Below, in pieces: positions 46,646-54,395 of a stretch of DNA of 64,000 nt. The DNA comes from Rhodococcus zopfii NBRC 100606 = JCM 9919. Its GTDB lineage: Bacteria > Actinomycetota > Actinomycetes > Mycobacteriales > Mycobacteriaceae. A model generated the notes under the pieces. It saw only the letters and a program-made list of their open reading frames with translations. It was not told the DNA's origin and did not search any database. A program made the translations under genes and the position numbers. Location: assembly GCF_001895025.1 (NCBI RefSeq), contig NZ_BCXI01000007.1, positions 171,022-235,021 of the forward strand, given 5' to 3'. Position 1 is the first letter of the stretch; each line of letters opens with the position of its first letter.

Positions 46646-46921
46646 GCCCGGCGTACCTTCGTCCGTACGCGAGGAAGGAGGTGGTCTGGACAATGAGTGA
46701 AAGTCGGACACGTGAGGTGGCTGCCGGCTAGCCGCTGTCGCCGACGACGGTATTCACCGACCGCGCGCGCGGCTGGCGAATCCCAGGTAGTCACCCGGCC
46801 CCCGAGTCCCCGGTCAGTCCGGCCGGGACCCGTGAGGGAGTGGATGCGTCCGCCCTCGCCGGTACGGCTCGGGGGCCGCTCTCCGTCTACGGACGGGCGG
46901 GCTTACGGCAGGTGAGCCCAC
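46646..46921 (+). ncRNA. candidate structured RNA region between cydC and the nitrobindin-like gene
   Basis: The gap between the convergent genes is 319 nt (46646-46964). A hairpin GCGTAC(8)GTACGC opens it (46651-46670). Next come a strong ribosome binding site and a 12-codon ORF (46693-46731). A set of nested stems follows: CTAGCCGC (46728-46735) with GCGGCTGG (46769-46776), CGGT/ACCG (46748-46759), and a long stem CACCCGGCC (46792-46800) with GGCCGGG (46820-46826) extended by GTG(A). CCGTCTACGG closes the 3' part. Helices outnumber what I would expect from a decayed gene, and the region has no credible long protein. Class unknown; on the + strand it could be an independent sRNA or a cydC 3' UTR element. 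Confidence 0.4.
46693..46731 (+). CDS. 12-codon leader-type small ORF
   Basis: ATG 46693 to TAG 46731 encodes MSESRTREVAAG. AAGGAGGT lies 10 nt upstream, one of the strongest ribosome binding sites in the window. The peptide is too short for a stable fold. A 72-codon frame overlaps it from GTG 46697, but that product is Arg/Pro-rich, without the usual codon bias. The placement of a strong start in front of structured RNA suggests a regulatory leader peptide, although no + strand gene follows. Confidence 0.45.
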   Translation: MSESRTREVAAG

Positions 46922-46922
46922 G

Positions 46923-46982
46923 GCGTTCAGCCGGATATGACCGGCGTTCAGCCGATATGACGCGTCAGCCGATATGACGCGA
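46923..46982. repeat. three imperfect tandem copies of a gene 3' end
   Basis: The unit TCAGCCG(G)ATATGAC(G/C)G occurs three times with a spacing of about 21 and 18 bp. The last copy (46965-46982) is the functional 3' end and stop of the nitrobindin-like gene. The two outer copies follow its stop on the minus strand. Confidence 0.8.
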
Positions 46983-47636
46983 CAGTCGCGCCGACAGGTG
47001 CGGCTTCAGATCGCCGTCCGCGGTGACGCGTTCCTCGACGTACGCGAGATCGCCGCCTTCGATGATGCCGTAGAGGCGCTTGGCGCCGCCGACGACCTCA
47101 CCGGACTGACTGCGGATCACCACGTCCGTCGCGATCTCCCACGACGACTGGGTCAGGGCCGTTCCGTAGTAGAGCTCGACGACACCGGAACTGTGGCTGA
47201 TCAGCAGCTCGAGTGTTTCGGGATCCTCGCTGCCGACGACGTCCTGGCCGGCGACCCGCCAGAAGCCGCTCTCGCGACGATCCGGAGCGGTGTACTCGCC
47301 GTCCTCGTCGAGCCTCCAGGACCGCGACTCCCACACGAGATAGTCGCCGCCGTCGTGCGAAACGACGATCTGCTGGCCGAAGTGATAATCGCCGGTCTTG
47401 GGATCGTTACCCTCACCCTCGCCGCGCCACACACCGACCATGGGCAGCAGCGCGAGCAACGCGGGATGCAGATCCGGCCCGAGCCGCAGGTTGGCGGTGT
47501 CGTCGGGCAGGGGCAACCCCGGCAGGACCGGAACGTTCCGGTCCGCGGTCGCCTTGGCGCGCTCGACGGCGTCGGCGACGGCCTTGTCCCCGCTGCCGCG
47601 AACGACACCGGGGTTGTCACCGGGTTCGGTCGTCAC
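46965..47636 (-). CDS. nitrobindin-like heme beta-barrel / FABP-like protein (Rv0813c)
   Basis: About 223 residues. Family motif GVWRGEGEG (GxWxGxG, residues ~68-76) is followed by a ten-strand barrel ending in [29 protein letters not shown]. Nitrobindins bind ferric heme and act on nitric oxide or peroxynitrite; Rv0813c was first described as a fatty-acid-binding-protein-like barrel. The terminal His of SRHIG may correspond to the heme ligand region. GTG 47636 is chosen because it overlaps the stop of a small membrane ORF (GTGA) and gives about the expected size; earlier in-frame starts lie within that ORF. Confidence 0.85.
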   Translation of the reverse strand: MTTEPGDNPGVVRGSGDKAVADAVERAKATADRNVPVLPGLPLPDDTANLRLGPDLHPALLALLPMVGVWRGEGEGNDPKTGDYHFGQQIVVSHDGGDYLVWESRSWRLDEDGEYTAPDRRESGFWRVAGQDVVGSEDPETLELLISHSSGVVELYYGTALTQSSWEIATDVVIRSQSGEVVGGAKRLYGIIEGGDLAYVEERVTADGDLKPHLSARLSRHIG

Positions 47637-47737
47637 GACTCGTCGGTGACCAGACGGTAGATGGTGTACAGCGTGAACCACGTGATGAGCAGCGCTGCAA
47701 GGACGAGCAGGACCTCGAAGAAAATGACCACGGGCAC
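47633..47737 (-). CDS. 34-residue single-pass membrane peptide
   Basis: GTG 47737 to TGA 47633 encodes 34 residues containing [20 protein letters not shown] and ending [11 protein letters not shown]. That is one clear membrane helix with a short charged cytoplasmic end. Its stop overlaps the GTG of the nitrobindin-like gene as GTGA, so the two are translationally coupled. GTG 47731 is an alternative start. No strong ribosome binding site is seen, and the upstream TAAGAT suggests a near-leaderless start. I recognise no family, but the coupling and composition support a real gene. Confidence 0.65.
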   Translation of the reverse strand: MPVVIFFEVLLVLAALLITWFTLYTIYRLVTDES

Positions 47738-47865
47738 ATCTTAGACCGCACCCGCGGGCGGCGAAAATCGGCGGTCGGCATCAGCGCGCGCGGCCGACGA
47801 GTGCGGCGAATATGGTTCTTCCGATCCGGCAGCTCCGGCCGGACATCACATATTTCGGAGGTCGC

Positions 47866-49116
47866 GTGCGCCCGTTTCGCACTTCAGTTCTCGCCGCAGC
47901 GGCGCTCGCTGCTCTGTCCGTGTTCGCGCCGGGTGCTGCGGCGGCGCCGGGCAGCGGATCGAGCCTGCCCGGCTCGGGGCCGGTCGTCCATCCCGACAAC
48001 GGGGCGCTCGACTGCCCGGACCTGCTGATCGTCGCAGTTTCGGGGGCCACCGATTCGAGTGCGGACCGGAATCCTGTCGAGGAGGAAACTCGCCGGTTGT
48101 GGTCGAACTGGGTCGGCAACGTGACCGTCCCCGCGGGCGAGGCCAACAGCGGAGATCCCGGTTCGGTGGGATGGATGTACGTGCCCTATCCGTCCACCTA
48201 CGGCCTCGGCCTGTTCCGGGACGTGCCCACCTACCAGGACTCGGTGGCGGCGGGGGTCGCCTCGACGAACCGCATCCTCGACGAACAGAAGACCCGCTGC
48301 GGGGACCGCACGCGATTCGTGCTCGTCGGCTACAGCGTCGGCGGGGAAGTCGTCGAGCGCGTCACCCGGGAACTCGGGCACCGTCCGGCCGATGCCCACG
48401 TCAGCCCCGACGACATCGCCGGTGTCGTCCTCATCGGCGATCCCTACCGGCCCGCCGGGGTCGATTCGCTCGGTGCCCCCGGCCCGTCCGGTGGCGGCTT
48501 CATGTCGTCCGAACCCGCTGACTACGGTGCCCTCGCCGACCGCGTCCAGCACGCCTGCCGTCCCTACGACATCGCGTGTGACGCCCCCGAGGACATCGCG
48601 ATCCTGGAACTGGCGCTCGGTGTCCTCGGCCAGATGCGATTCACCCTGGCGAACCCCCTCCAGACGATCACCGACGCCGAGCGGGTGATTTCCATCATGG
48701 CGGCGCGCGCGGCCGCGCACATCGTCTCCGACGACGACTGGTGGCAGTCCGACGAATCGCTGCTCGACGTCCTGCGCGCGGTCGCGGACAAGACACGTCC
48801 GGTGCCCGACGAGGACCTCGGTCCCGACCGGCTCCGGGAGATCCTCGACTGGGCTGTGGGCCCTGGGATGACCGGCGGTCCCGGAACACCCGTCGTGCTG
48901 GAGAAACTGCGCGCCGAGGGTGCCGGTTTCGTCGAGGACAACAGCGGCGTGGTCGAACTCGTGCTGAAGCCGTACATCTTCCTCGCGTTCATTCAGCACA
49001 TCGCGTACTGGAACAACAATCCGCACGATCCGTGGTACTGGGAGAGCGAGAAGATCGTCGACTGGATCAGCGCGCTCGCGCGTGCCGAGCGTGACGGCGC
49101 TCCCGCCGGGAAGTGA
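47866..49116 (+). CDS. secreted cutinase-like alpha/beta-hydrolase
   Basis: About 416 residues with a signal peptide (FRTSVLAAAALAALSVFAPGAAAAPG). The cutinase/PE-PPE-like hydrolase core has CPDLLIVAVSGATDSS, YPSTYGLGLFRDVPTYQDSVAAG and the nucleophile FVLVGYSVGGEVVERV (Ser near residue 150), then GVVLIGDPYRP (Asp region). The long C-terminal extension is typical of actinobacterial cutinase-like esterases. Probable substrates are cell-envelope or environmental esters. GTG 47866 is close behind GGAGGT (3-4 nt), so the start is a little uncertain. Confidence 0.83.
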   Translation: MRPFRTSVLAAAALAALSVFAPGAAAAPGSGSSLPGSGPVVHPDNGALDCPDLLIVAVSGATDSSADRNPVEEETRRLWSNWVGNVTVPAGEANSGDPGSVGWMYVPYPSTYGLGLFRDVPTYQDSVAAGVASTNRILDEQKTRCGDRTRFVLVGYSVGGEVVERVTRELGHRPADAHVSPDDIAGVVLIGDPYRPAGVDSLGAPGPSGGGFMSSEPADYGALADRVQHACRPYDIACDAPEDIAILELALGVLGQMRFTLANPLQTITDAERVISIMAARAAAHIVSDDDWWQSDESLLDVLRAVADKTRPVPDEDLGPDRLREILDWAVGPGMTGGPGTPVVLEKLRAEGAGFVEDNSGVVELVLKPYIFLAFIQHIAYWNNNPHDPWYWESEKIVDWISALARAERDGAPAGK

Positions 49117-49126
49117 TCCCGACACG

Positions 49127-49163
49127 CCGGAGGCCCTGTTCCGTTGCGGGACAGGGCCTCCGG
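49127..49163. terminator. hairpin terminator after the cutinase-like gene
   Basis: Perfect 13-bp arms 49127-49139 and 49151-49163 with an 11-nt loop, 10 nt after the stop. Confidence 0.7.
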
Positions 49164-49170
49164 GCGTTGC

Positions 49171-49236
49171 CGTCACTTGGCGACGATCACGTCGTCACTC
49201 GGCGACGATCACGTCGTCACTTGGCGACGATCACGT
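49171..49236. repeat. three tandem 22-bp copies of the sseC 3' end
   Basis: CGTCACTTGGCGACGATCAC plus GT is repeated at 49171-49192, 49193-49214 (one T-to-C change) and 49215-49236. The third copy encodes the last residues and stop (DVIVAK-stop) of sseC; the other two are non-coding copies after the stop. Confidence 0.95.
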
Positions 49237-49522
49237 CGATGTTGTGCACGCCGGCAGCACTCGGGCTGACGGTCGAGTCGCCGTTGCCGACGCTCGAGAG
49301 CGCACGGACCTTCCAGTCGCCGGGAGCGGCGAAGAAGCGGAAGTCGCCGGTCGCGGACGCGACGACCTCGGCGGTGAACTCATCGGTGCTGTCGAGCAGG
49401 CGCACGAAGGCGCCGCCGACAGGCCGGCCGTCGGCATCGAGGACCCGGCCGGTGATGACCGTTTCCTTCTCGACGTCGACGCCCGCAGGCAGGCTCTGGC
49501 TCTGAACGGGTGCTCCGCACAT
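49217..49522 (-). CDS. sseC: DUF1416 protein SseC
   Basis: 101 residues, homologue of Rv0814c/SseC. It reads as a single carboxypeptidase-regulatory-like beta sandwich (TVITGRVLDADGRPVGGAFVRLLDSTDEF, then GDFRFFAAPGDWKVRALS). It is always next to a CysA-type rhodanese in mycobacteria. The gap to cysA is 5 bp, so they are co-translated. Its biochemical role is not known beyond sulfur metabolism. Cys2 (MCGAP) is near the N-terminus. Confidence 0.92.
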   Translation of the reverse strand: MCGAPVQSQSLPAGVDVEKETVITGRVLDADGRPVGGAFVRLLDSTDEFTAEVVASATGDFRFFAAPGDWKVRALSSVGNGDSTVSPSAAGVHNIDVIVAK

Positions 49523-49527
49523 GTTTC

Positions 49528-50361
49528 TTATGCTCCCAACTCGATCGGTGCGCCGACCAGCGAGCCGTACTCGACCCAGCTGCCGTCGTAGTTCTTGACG
49601 TTCTGCTTACCGAGGATCTCCTGCAGCACGAACCAGGTGTGGCTCGAGCGTTCGCCGATGCGGCAGTAGGCGATGGTCTCCTGGGAGTCGTCGAAACCCT
49701 TGTCCGCGTACAGCTTTGCGAGGTCCTCGTCGGACTTGAAGGTGCCGTCCTCGTTGGCGGTGGTGCTCCACGGGATGTTGATGGCGCCGGGGACGTGGCC
49801 GCGCTGCTGCGCCTGCTCCTGCGGCAGGTGCGCCGGCGCGAGGATCTTGCCGGAGTACTCGTCGGGGGAACGCACGTCGACCAGGTTGGCCTTGCCGATC
49901 GCAGCGATCACGTCGTCGCGGAATGCGCGGATCGAGGTATCCGGCGTGGAGGCCTTGTACTCGGTGGCCGGGCGGGTGACGGTGTCCTTGGACAGCTCCC
50001 GGCCGTCGAGCTCCCACTTCTTGCGGCCGCCGTCGATCAGTTTGACGTCCTGGTGGCCGTACAGCTTGAAGTACCAATAGGCGTAGGCCGCGAACCAGTT
50101 GTTGTTGCCGCCGTACAGAACCACGGTGTCGTCGTTGGCGACGCCCTTGGCGGACAGCAGCTCCGAGAACTGCTCCTGGTTCAGGAAGTCGCGGCGGACG
50201 CCGTCCTGCAGGTCCTTGCGCCAGTCGAGCTTGATCGCGCCGGGGATGTGGCCACCGTCGTAGGCGGCGGTGTCCTCGTCGACCTCGACGAAGACGGTCT
50301 TCGGCGCATCGAGGTTCTGCTCGGCCCAGTCTGCAGAGACCAGGACGTCGGAGCGAGCCAT
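49528..50361 (-). CDS. cysA: thiosulfate sulfurtransferase (tandem rhodanese, CysA2 type)
   Basis: 277 residues: two rhodanese domains. The inactive N-terminal domain (VEVDEDTAAYDGGHIPGAIKLDW) precedes the catalytic one (NLVDVRSPDEYSG; active-site Cys in IAYCRIGERSSHTWFV, ~233). It moves sulfane sulfur from thiosulfate to an acceptor such as cyanide, or to sulfur carrier chemistry. ATG 50361 has AAAGGA upstream. It belongs to a transcript that starts with the polycysteine sORF and the DUF4395 gene, so it is probably induced by cysteine shortage. Confidence 0.96.
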   Translation of the reverse strand: MARSDVLVSADWAEQNLDAPKTVFVEVDEDTAAYDGGHIPGAIKLDWRKDLQDGVRRDFLNQEQFSELLSAKGVANDDTVVLYGGNNNWFAAYAYWYFKLYGHQDVKLIDGGRKKWELDGRELSKDTVTRPATEYKASTPDTSIRAFRDDVIAAIGKANLVDVRSPDEYSGKILAPAHLPQEQAQQRGHVPGAINIPWSTTANEDGTFKSDEDLAKLYADKGFDDSQETIAYCRIGERSSHTWFVLQEILGKQNVKNYDGSWVEYGSLVGAPIELGA

Positions 50362-50419
50362 GGATTTTCCTTTCGATGGTGACACTGAGGAAGTCGGTTG
50401 GGGAACAGTGGAAGAACGT

Positions 50420-50887
50420 TCAGAAGGACGCGGGGCGCAGACGCGCCACCAGCGGGTAGATCCGGCAGCCGAGGCACAGGCCGAATGCCGCGTTGAGCAG
50501 CGCGGCGAACAGCGCGAACCCGGCGGCGACGGACCCGAGCACGGCGGCACCCGCGAGGAATCCGACGGTGCCCACGGCGGCGAACACGAAGCCGACGAGC
50601 TGTGCGAAACGCAGCGGCGGCACGGGTTCGGTTTCGGTCGGCGCACCGACACGCGGTGCCACCAGCCTCGCGAAGAGGCGACCGTACGGGCTGCGGCGCG
50701 GCCCGAACACCGCACCGAGTGCGAACACCAGGGTCTGCACGGCGAGCAGGACACCCGCTGCCGGGGTGGAGAACGTCGCGACGATCAGCACGGCGACGAG
50801 GACGGCGGTGGTGACCCACGCGGCGAAGCGGGGACCGCGGACGTCGACCTGGTCGACGGTGCCGGAAGAGGAAACTGAAACGGACAT
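50420..50887 (-). CDS. DUF4395 membrane protein
   Basis: About 155 residues, four hydrophobic helices. The closing ALLNAAFGLCLGCRIYPLVARL is characteristic of DUF4395, with a conserved GLCxGC cysteine pair at a membrane edge. In actinobacteria this family accompanies rhodanese and thioredoxin genes and may move or bind a sulfur species. ATG 50887 follows AGGAGCACCCCTG; an upstream ATG at 50923 is less likely. It lies between the polyCys sORF and cysA on one strand. Confidence 0.85.
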   Translation of the reverse strand: MSVSVSSSGTVDQVDVRGPRFAAWVTTAVLVAVLIVATFSTPAAGVLLAVQTLVFALGAVFGPRRSPYGRLFARLVAPRVGAPTETEPVPPLRFAQLVGFVFAAVGTVGFLAGAAVLGSVAAGFALFAALLNAAFGLCLGCRIYPLVARLRPASF

Positions 50888-51025
50888 CAGGGGTGCTCCT
50901 GCGGGAATCGAGGACGCGCACACGGCGTATCGAGGTGCCCGAAGCGATCGGCTGACCGCGGGGCGATCACATCGTTGTGTCTGAAGCGACGTACCGGAGG
51001 GTGGTGGACGTCTGAGACGAGATGA

Positions 51026-51088
51026 TCAGCAGGAACAACAACAGCCACCGAGGCGGCACAGGTCGACTGCGCGGCGTCGGGTGAGCAT
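51026..51088 (-). CDS. polycysteine small ORF, cysteine-responsive attenuator
   Basis: ATG 51088 to TGA 51026 encodes MLTRRRAVDLCRLGGCCCSC, ending in Cys-Cys-Cys-Ser-Cys. This is the polycysteine sORF type reported in mycobacteria upstream of sulfur-metabolism operons, where ribosome stalling at cysteine codons during cysteine shortage turns on downstream genes. It precedes DUF4395-cysA-sseC by 138 nt and follows the thiX stop by 43 nt. TACACT at 51117-51122 (minus strand) is a good -10 element; AAGAG provides a modest ribosome binding site. The mycobacterial cases are leaderless; this one may have a short leader. Confidence 0.9.
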   Translation of the reverse strand: MLTRRRAVDLCRLGGCCCSC

Positions 51089-51131
51089 CAGCTCTTGGCG
51101 GGAATGCACGTCACGGAGTGTAGCGAAGTTC

Positions 51132-51596
51132 TCAGGAAAGAAAATCCCCAGGGGCGCGCAGGGGCTCGAGCGCCGATGTCAGGTCCGCCGCGTTCGGAAC
51201 CCCGGAAACACGGAACCGCTCCGTGCCGTTCGCGTCGAACAGGAACGTCGTCGGCAGTGAAAGCACCCCGAGTTTCCTTGCCAGTTCCGGGTTTTCGTCG
51301 AGATCGACCTCGACGTCCCGGGGGATCGGCAGGTCGTCGCGCGCGGCGGCGAAGTTGTCGATCACCTGCGTGACCACGCGGCGGACCGCGGCGCACGGGC
51401 CGCACCACGGAGCGGAGAAGTGCAGCACCGTCGGCTCCGGGCCGACACCGATACCGAGTGCGGACAGCAGCGGGTCGACGCCGGCGGCCTCCGGTTCGGC
51501 GGCGACCGCGCGCACTGCGCCGGACCGGGACCGCAGCACCGTGCCCACCACCAGGGCGGCGACGAGAACGACGAGGAGAACGATGATTCCGGTCAC
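51132..51596 (-). CDS. thiX: membrane-anchored thioredoxin-like protein (ThiX)
   Basis: 154 residues, corresponding to Rv0816c. An N-terminal membrane anchor (GIIVLLVVLVAALVVGTVL) precedes a thioredoxin domain with the redox motif FSAPWCGPCAAVRR (CGPC, Cys ~65/68) and a cis-Pro in LSLPTTFLF. It would face the periplasmic side if the anchor is a signal anchor. GTG 51596 overlaps the stop of the LmeA-like gene (GTGA). Confidence 0.92.
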   Translation of the reverse strand: MTGIIVLLVVLVAALVVGTVLRSRSGAVRAVAAEPEAAGVDPLLSALGIGVGPEPTVLHFSAPWCGPCAAVRRVVTQVIDNFAAARDDLPIPRDVEVDLDENPELARKLGVLSLPTTFLFDANGTERFRVSGVPNAADLTSALEPLRAPGDFLS

Positions 51597-52381
51597 AGTC
51601 GCTGCACCCCGTCCAGATCGATGACGGTGTCGTGGGCCTCGCCCTCGATGACGATCTGGGAGCCGCGCGCCTCCACCGCCGTCGGATACACACCGAACGG
51701 CAGATCCTGCGGTTCGATCGTGGTGGTGAACAGACCCAGCACGATCGGCTTCAGCGGGTCGGGCACCGTGTAGTCGGCGTCGCCCTCGGGGCCGAAGTAC
51801 AGATCGGACGCGACGATGCGGACGCGGTCGCCATCGAGCAGCAGATCGGCCTGGACGCTCACCTGGGCGGTGACCGGACCGACCGGGACCGTGCCGGTGA
51901 GCACCACTCCGCCGGCGGTCGTCGGGCCGGAACCTCCCGAGCCGCCCGTGCCGTCTGATTTGCTGGCCGGTGGTGCGGAAATCTGCAGGTCGGGGATGTT
52001 ATAGAGCCGTCCCAGTTCGGTCGCGTCGATGCGGACACGCCCGTAGAGCAGGTCCACCGGCACCGACCGGATCGAGCCGTCGAGCAGTTCCGAGGCCTGG
52101 GCGTGCGCACCGATCAGGTTCGCCTCGATGGTGATGTCGCCGAGCATGTCGCTGTGGACGCCTTGAGCGCGGATCTCGACGTTCTCGTAGTGGCCGTTGC
52201 GGGCCTGCAGCAGGAACGGGAAGCCGTGGATGGTCACCGCGGGATCAGAGGTCAGGGCACCGCCCTCGCGCAGGGTTCGCGAGACCCGGTACTCGGACCA
52301 CGCGGCAGCGCCGAAATCGACGAGCAGGGCGAGGCCGAGGAGGACGATGAGTCCGAGGATCAGTTTCCGCACGCCCACCAT
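51593..52381 (-). CDS. lmeA: LmeA-family lipoglycan/phospholipid-related protein (DUF2993, Rv0817c)
   Basis: About 262 residues. An N-terminal membrane helix or signal (KLILGLIVLLGLALLVDFGAAAW) is followed by a DUF2993 domain (DPAVTIHGFPFLLQARNGHYENVEIRAQGV; DLLLDGDRVRIVASDLYF). In mycobacteria LmeA is needed for lipomannan elongation and binds phospholipids. A Gly/Ser-rich loop (GTGGSGGSGP) lies mid-protein. ATG 52381 has no clear ribosome binding site. It is divergent from glnR, with 124 bp between the starts. Confidence 0.87.
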   Translation of the reverse strand: MVGVRKLILGLIVLLGLALLVDFGAAAWSEYRVSRTLREGGALTSDPAVTIHGFPFLLQARNGHYENVEIRAQGVHSDMLGDITIEANLIGAHAQASELLDGSIRSVPVDLLYGRVRIDATELGRLYNIPDLQISAPPASKSDGTGGSGGSGPTTAGGVVLTGTVPVGPVTAQVSVQADLLLDGDRVRIVASDLYFGPEGDADYTVPDPLKPIVLGLFTTTIEPQDLPFGVYPTAVEARGSQIVIEGEAHDTVIDLDGVQRL

Positions 52382-52505
52382 TGTGACCGACGCGGCGACG
52401 TGCACCGTTCGTGTGCTTACACGGTGGTAACAAAAGGGGCGTTAATCTGTAGCGCGTCGTTCATAAGTGAAAGAACGCCCTCGTGACACCAAGAATGGAG
52501 GCCCG

Positions 52506-53240
52506 GTGGAACTGCTCCTGCTGACCTCCGACCCCAACCCGGACGCGGTGTTGCCGTCCCTGGCGCTGCTGGCGCATTCCGTCCGGCCCGCGCCGACCGA
52601 AGTGTCGTCCTTGCTGGAGGCGGGCTCGGCGGACATCGCGATCGTCGACGCCCGCACCGACCTGGCCGCGGCGCGAGGACTGTGCCGGCTGCTCGGCAGC
52701 ACCGGATCGGCGGTTCCCGTCGTCGCCGTGCTCACCGAAGGTGGGCTCGTCGCGGTCAACCCGGAATGGGGTCTCGACGACATCCTGCTCACCACCACGG
52801 GCCCCGCCGAACTCGATGCGCGGCTGCGGCTGCTCCTCGGTCGTTCCGGTGGCGCGGTCGCGCCCGAGAACACCGGCAAGATCACTCTCGGCGAGCTGAC
52901 CATCGACGAGGGCACCTACACCGCGCGGCTGCGCGGTCGCCCGCTCGACCTGACCTACAAGGAATTCGAACTCCTCAAGTACCTCGCGCAGCACGCGGGC
53001 CGGGTGTTCACCCGGGCCCAGTTGCTGCAGGAGGTATGGGGTTACGACTTCTTCGGCGGTACCCGCACCGTCGACGTCCACGTCCGGCGCCTGCGCGCCA
53101 AGCTCGGACCCGAGTACGAGTCGCTGATCGGCACCGTCCGCAACGTCGGATACAAAGCGGTCCGGCCCACCGCCAAGTCCGGCAAGGGCGGGGTCGCCAC
53201 CGTCGAATTCGACGACCCCGAAACTGAGTTCGCCGACTAA
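52506..53240 (+). CDS. glnR: GlnR-type OmpR-family orphan response regulator
   Basis: About 244 residues, corresponding to Rv0818. Receiver-like domain with [13 protein letters not shown] and [17 protein letters not shown] (conserved Asp ~48) but without the usual acidic pocket and without a neighbouring kinase. The C-terminal winged helix has [53 protein letters not shown]. GlnR is the main activator of nitrogen assimilation in actinobacteria and is thought not to be phosphorylated. GTG 52506 follows GGAGG. Confidence 0.93.
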   Translation: MELLLLTSDPNPDAVLPSLALLAHSVRPAPTEVSSLLEAGSADIAIVDARTDLAAARGLCRLLGSTGSAVPVVAVLTEGGLVAVNPEWGLDDILLTTTGPAELDARLRLLLGRSGGAVAPENTGKITLGELTIDEGTYTARLRGRPLDLTYKEFELLKYLAQHAGRVFTRAQLLQEVWGYDFFGGTRTVDVHVRRLRAKLGPEYESLIGTVRNVGYKAVRPTAKSGKGGVATVEFDDPETEFAD

Positions 53241-53250
53241 CCTCGACGGG

Positions 53251-54174
53251 ATGGAATTCGACACTCGTCCCACACCCGACGTCGCCGCCGCGGTGCGCGC
53301 GATCCTCGACCGCGCGACCAGCGCCGACGGCACCGCCCCCGTCTCGGAACAGGGCGTGCACTCGCTCGGCCGCGACGACGACGCCCGCCACCTCGTGGCG
53401 CGTGCCGACGGTGAGGTCGCCGGCTGGGCGGTCCTGGTTCCCGGCCACGGCGAGCACAGTGCGATGGCCGAGGTCGTCGTCGATCCCGGACACCGCGGTC
53501 GGGGTCTCGGCACGGAACTCGTCGAGGCTGCGCTGTCGGCCGGGGGCGACGACACGCGGGTATGGGCTCACGGCGACCTGCCGGCGGCCCGCGCGGTCGC
53601 GTCTCGGCTCGGACTCGCCGGAGTGCGCGAACTGCTGCAGATGCGCCGATCCCTCACCACCCCGGAACTGCCGGGTGCCGATGTTCCGGACGCACTGCTG
53701 GTCCGCACGTACCGCGGCCCCGAGGACGACGCGGAACTCTTGCGGGTCAATGCTGCCGCGTTCGCGTGGCATCCGGAACAGGGCCGCTGGACCGAGCCCG
53801 ACGTCGCCGAACGACGCGCCGAGGCCTGGTTCGACCCGGCGGGATTGTTCCTGGCGTTCGACCGCAAGGACCCCGATCGGCTGCTGGGCTTCCACTGGAC
53901 GAAGGTGCATGCCGCAACCGACACGGAACCGGCCCTCGGCGAGGTGTATGTGGTGGGCATCGACCCGCAGGCACAGGGCCGCGGCCTGGGCCGGCTCCTC
54001 ACGCTGGCGGGCCTGCACCATCTGCGCGACCGTGGCCTGGGTGCGGTGCTGCTGTACGTGGAGGGTGACAACACGGCCGCACTGAACACCTACGGCCGGC
54101 TCGGTTTCGACCGGTTCCACGTCGACGTCGCCTATGCGCGGGAGGCCGGCCCCGTGGCCGCGGAACCCGCGTGA
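53251..54174 (+). CDS. mshD: mycothiol synthase
   Basis: 307 residues with two GNAT domains. Domain 1 has AMAEVVVDPGHRGRGLGTELVEAAL (acetyl-CoA loop), domain 2 VYVVGIDPQAQGRGLGRLLTLAGLHHLRDRG. MshD acetylates Cys-GlcN-Ins to finish mycothiol, the main low-molecular-weight thiol of actinomycetes. The glnR stop TAA is part of TAACCT, 7 nt before ATG 53251, so the transcript is probably leaderless and starts inside the glnR stop. The order glnR-mshD matches Rv0818-Rv0819. Confidence 0.97.
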   Translation: MEFDTRPTPDVAAAVRAILDRATSADGTAPVSEQGVHSLGRDDDARHLVARADGEVAGWAVLVPGHGEHSAMAEVVVDPGHRGRGLGTELVEAALSAGGDDTRVWAHGDLPAARAVASRLGLAGVRELLQMRRSLTTPELPGADVPDALLVRTYRGPEDDAELLRVNAAAFAWHPEQGRWTEPDVAERRAEAWFDPAGLFLAFDRKDPDRLLGFHWTKVHAATDTEPALGEVYVVGIDPQAQGRGLGRLLTLAGLHHLRDRGLGAVLLYVEGDNTAALNTYGRLGFDRFHVDVAYAREAGPVAAEPA

Positions 54175-54240
54175 CCTGCCTCACCCCGTCGGTGAACGGA
54201 CTGTGACGGATTCAATACAACCATCATGTATTCGGTGTCG

Positions 54241-54262
54241 GTTCACCTCCCGTTCACCGACG
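54241..54262. promoter_or_regulatory. PHO-box-like direct repeat before pstS
   Basis: Two units GTTCACCTCCC and GTTCACCGACG, exactly 11 bp apart, match the direct-repeat units bound by PhoP in Streptomyces and RegX3 in mycobacteria. An inverted GGTGAAC lies at 54191-54197. They sit 130-200 bp before pstS. Confidence 0.8.
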
Positions 54263-54395
54263 ATCCCCTGATCGGCCACTGTCCGCCTCTACGTTCGCTA
54301 CGGGTCGAGCCACTTCGACCCGGCACCAGGACCGACCGGTGCCTGTACCCGCCGCCCGACGGGCGTGCCGGTCGCGAATTTCCGGAGGAGAACAG

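Noticed and set aside
46697..46915. A 72-codon + strand frame starting at GTG 46697
   Set aside because: The product is Arg/Pro-rich without a fold signature; the better start just upstream (46693) reads another frame, and the region is dominated by RNA helices.
49171..49236. Tandem 22-bp repeats as a CRISPR array
   Set aside because: Copies are directly adjacent with no spacers, there are only three, and no cas genes are present.
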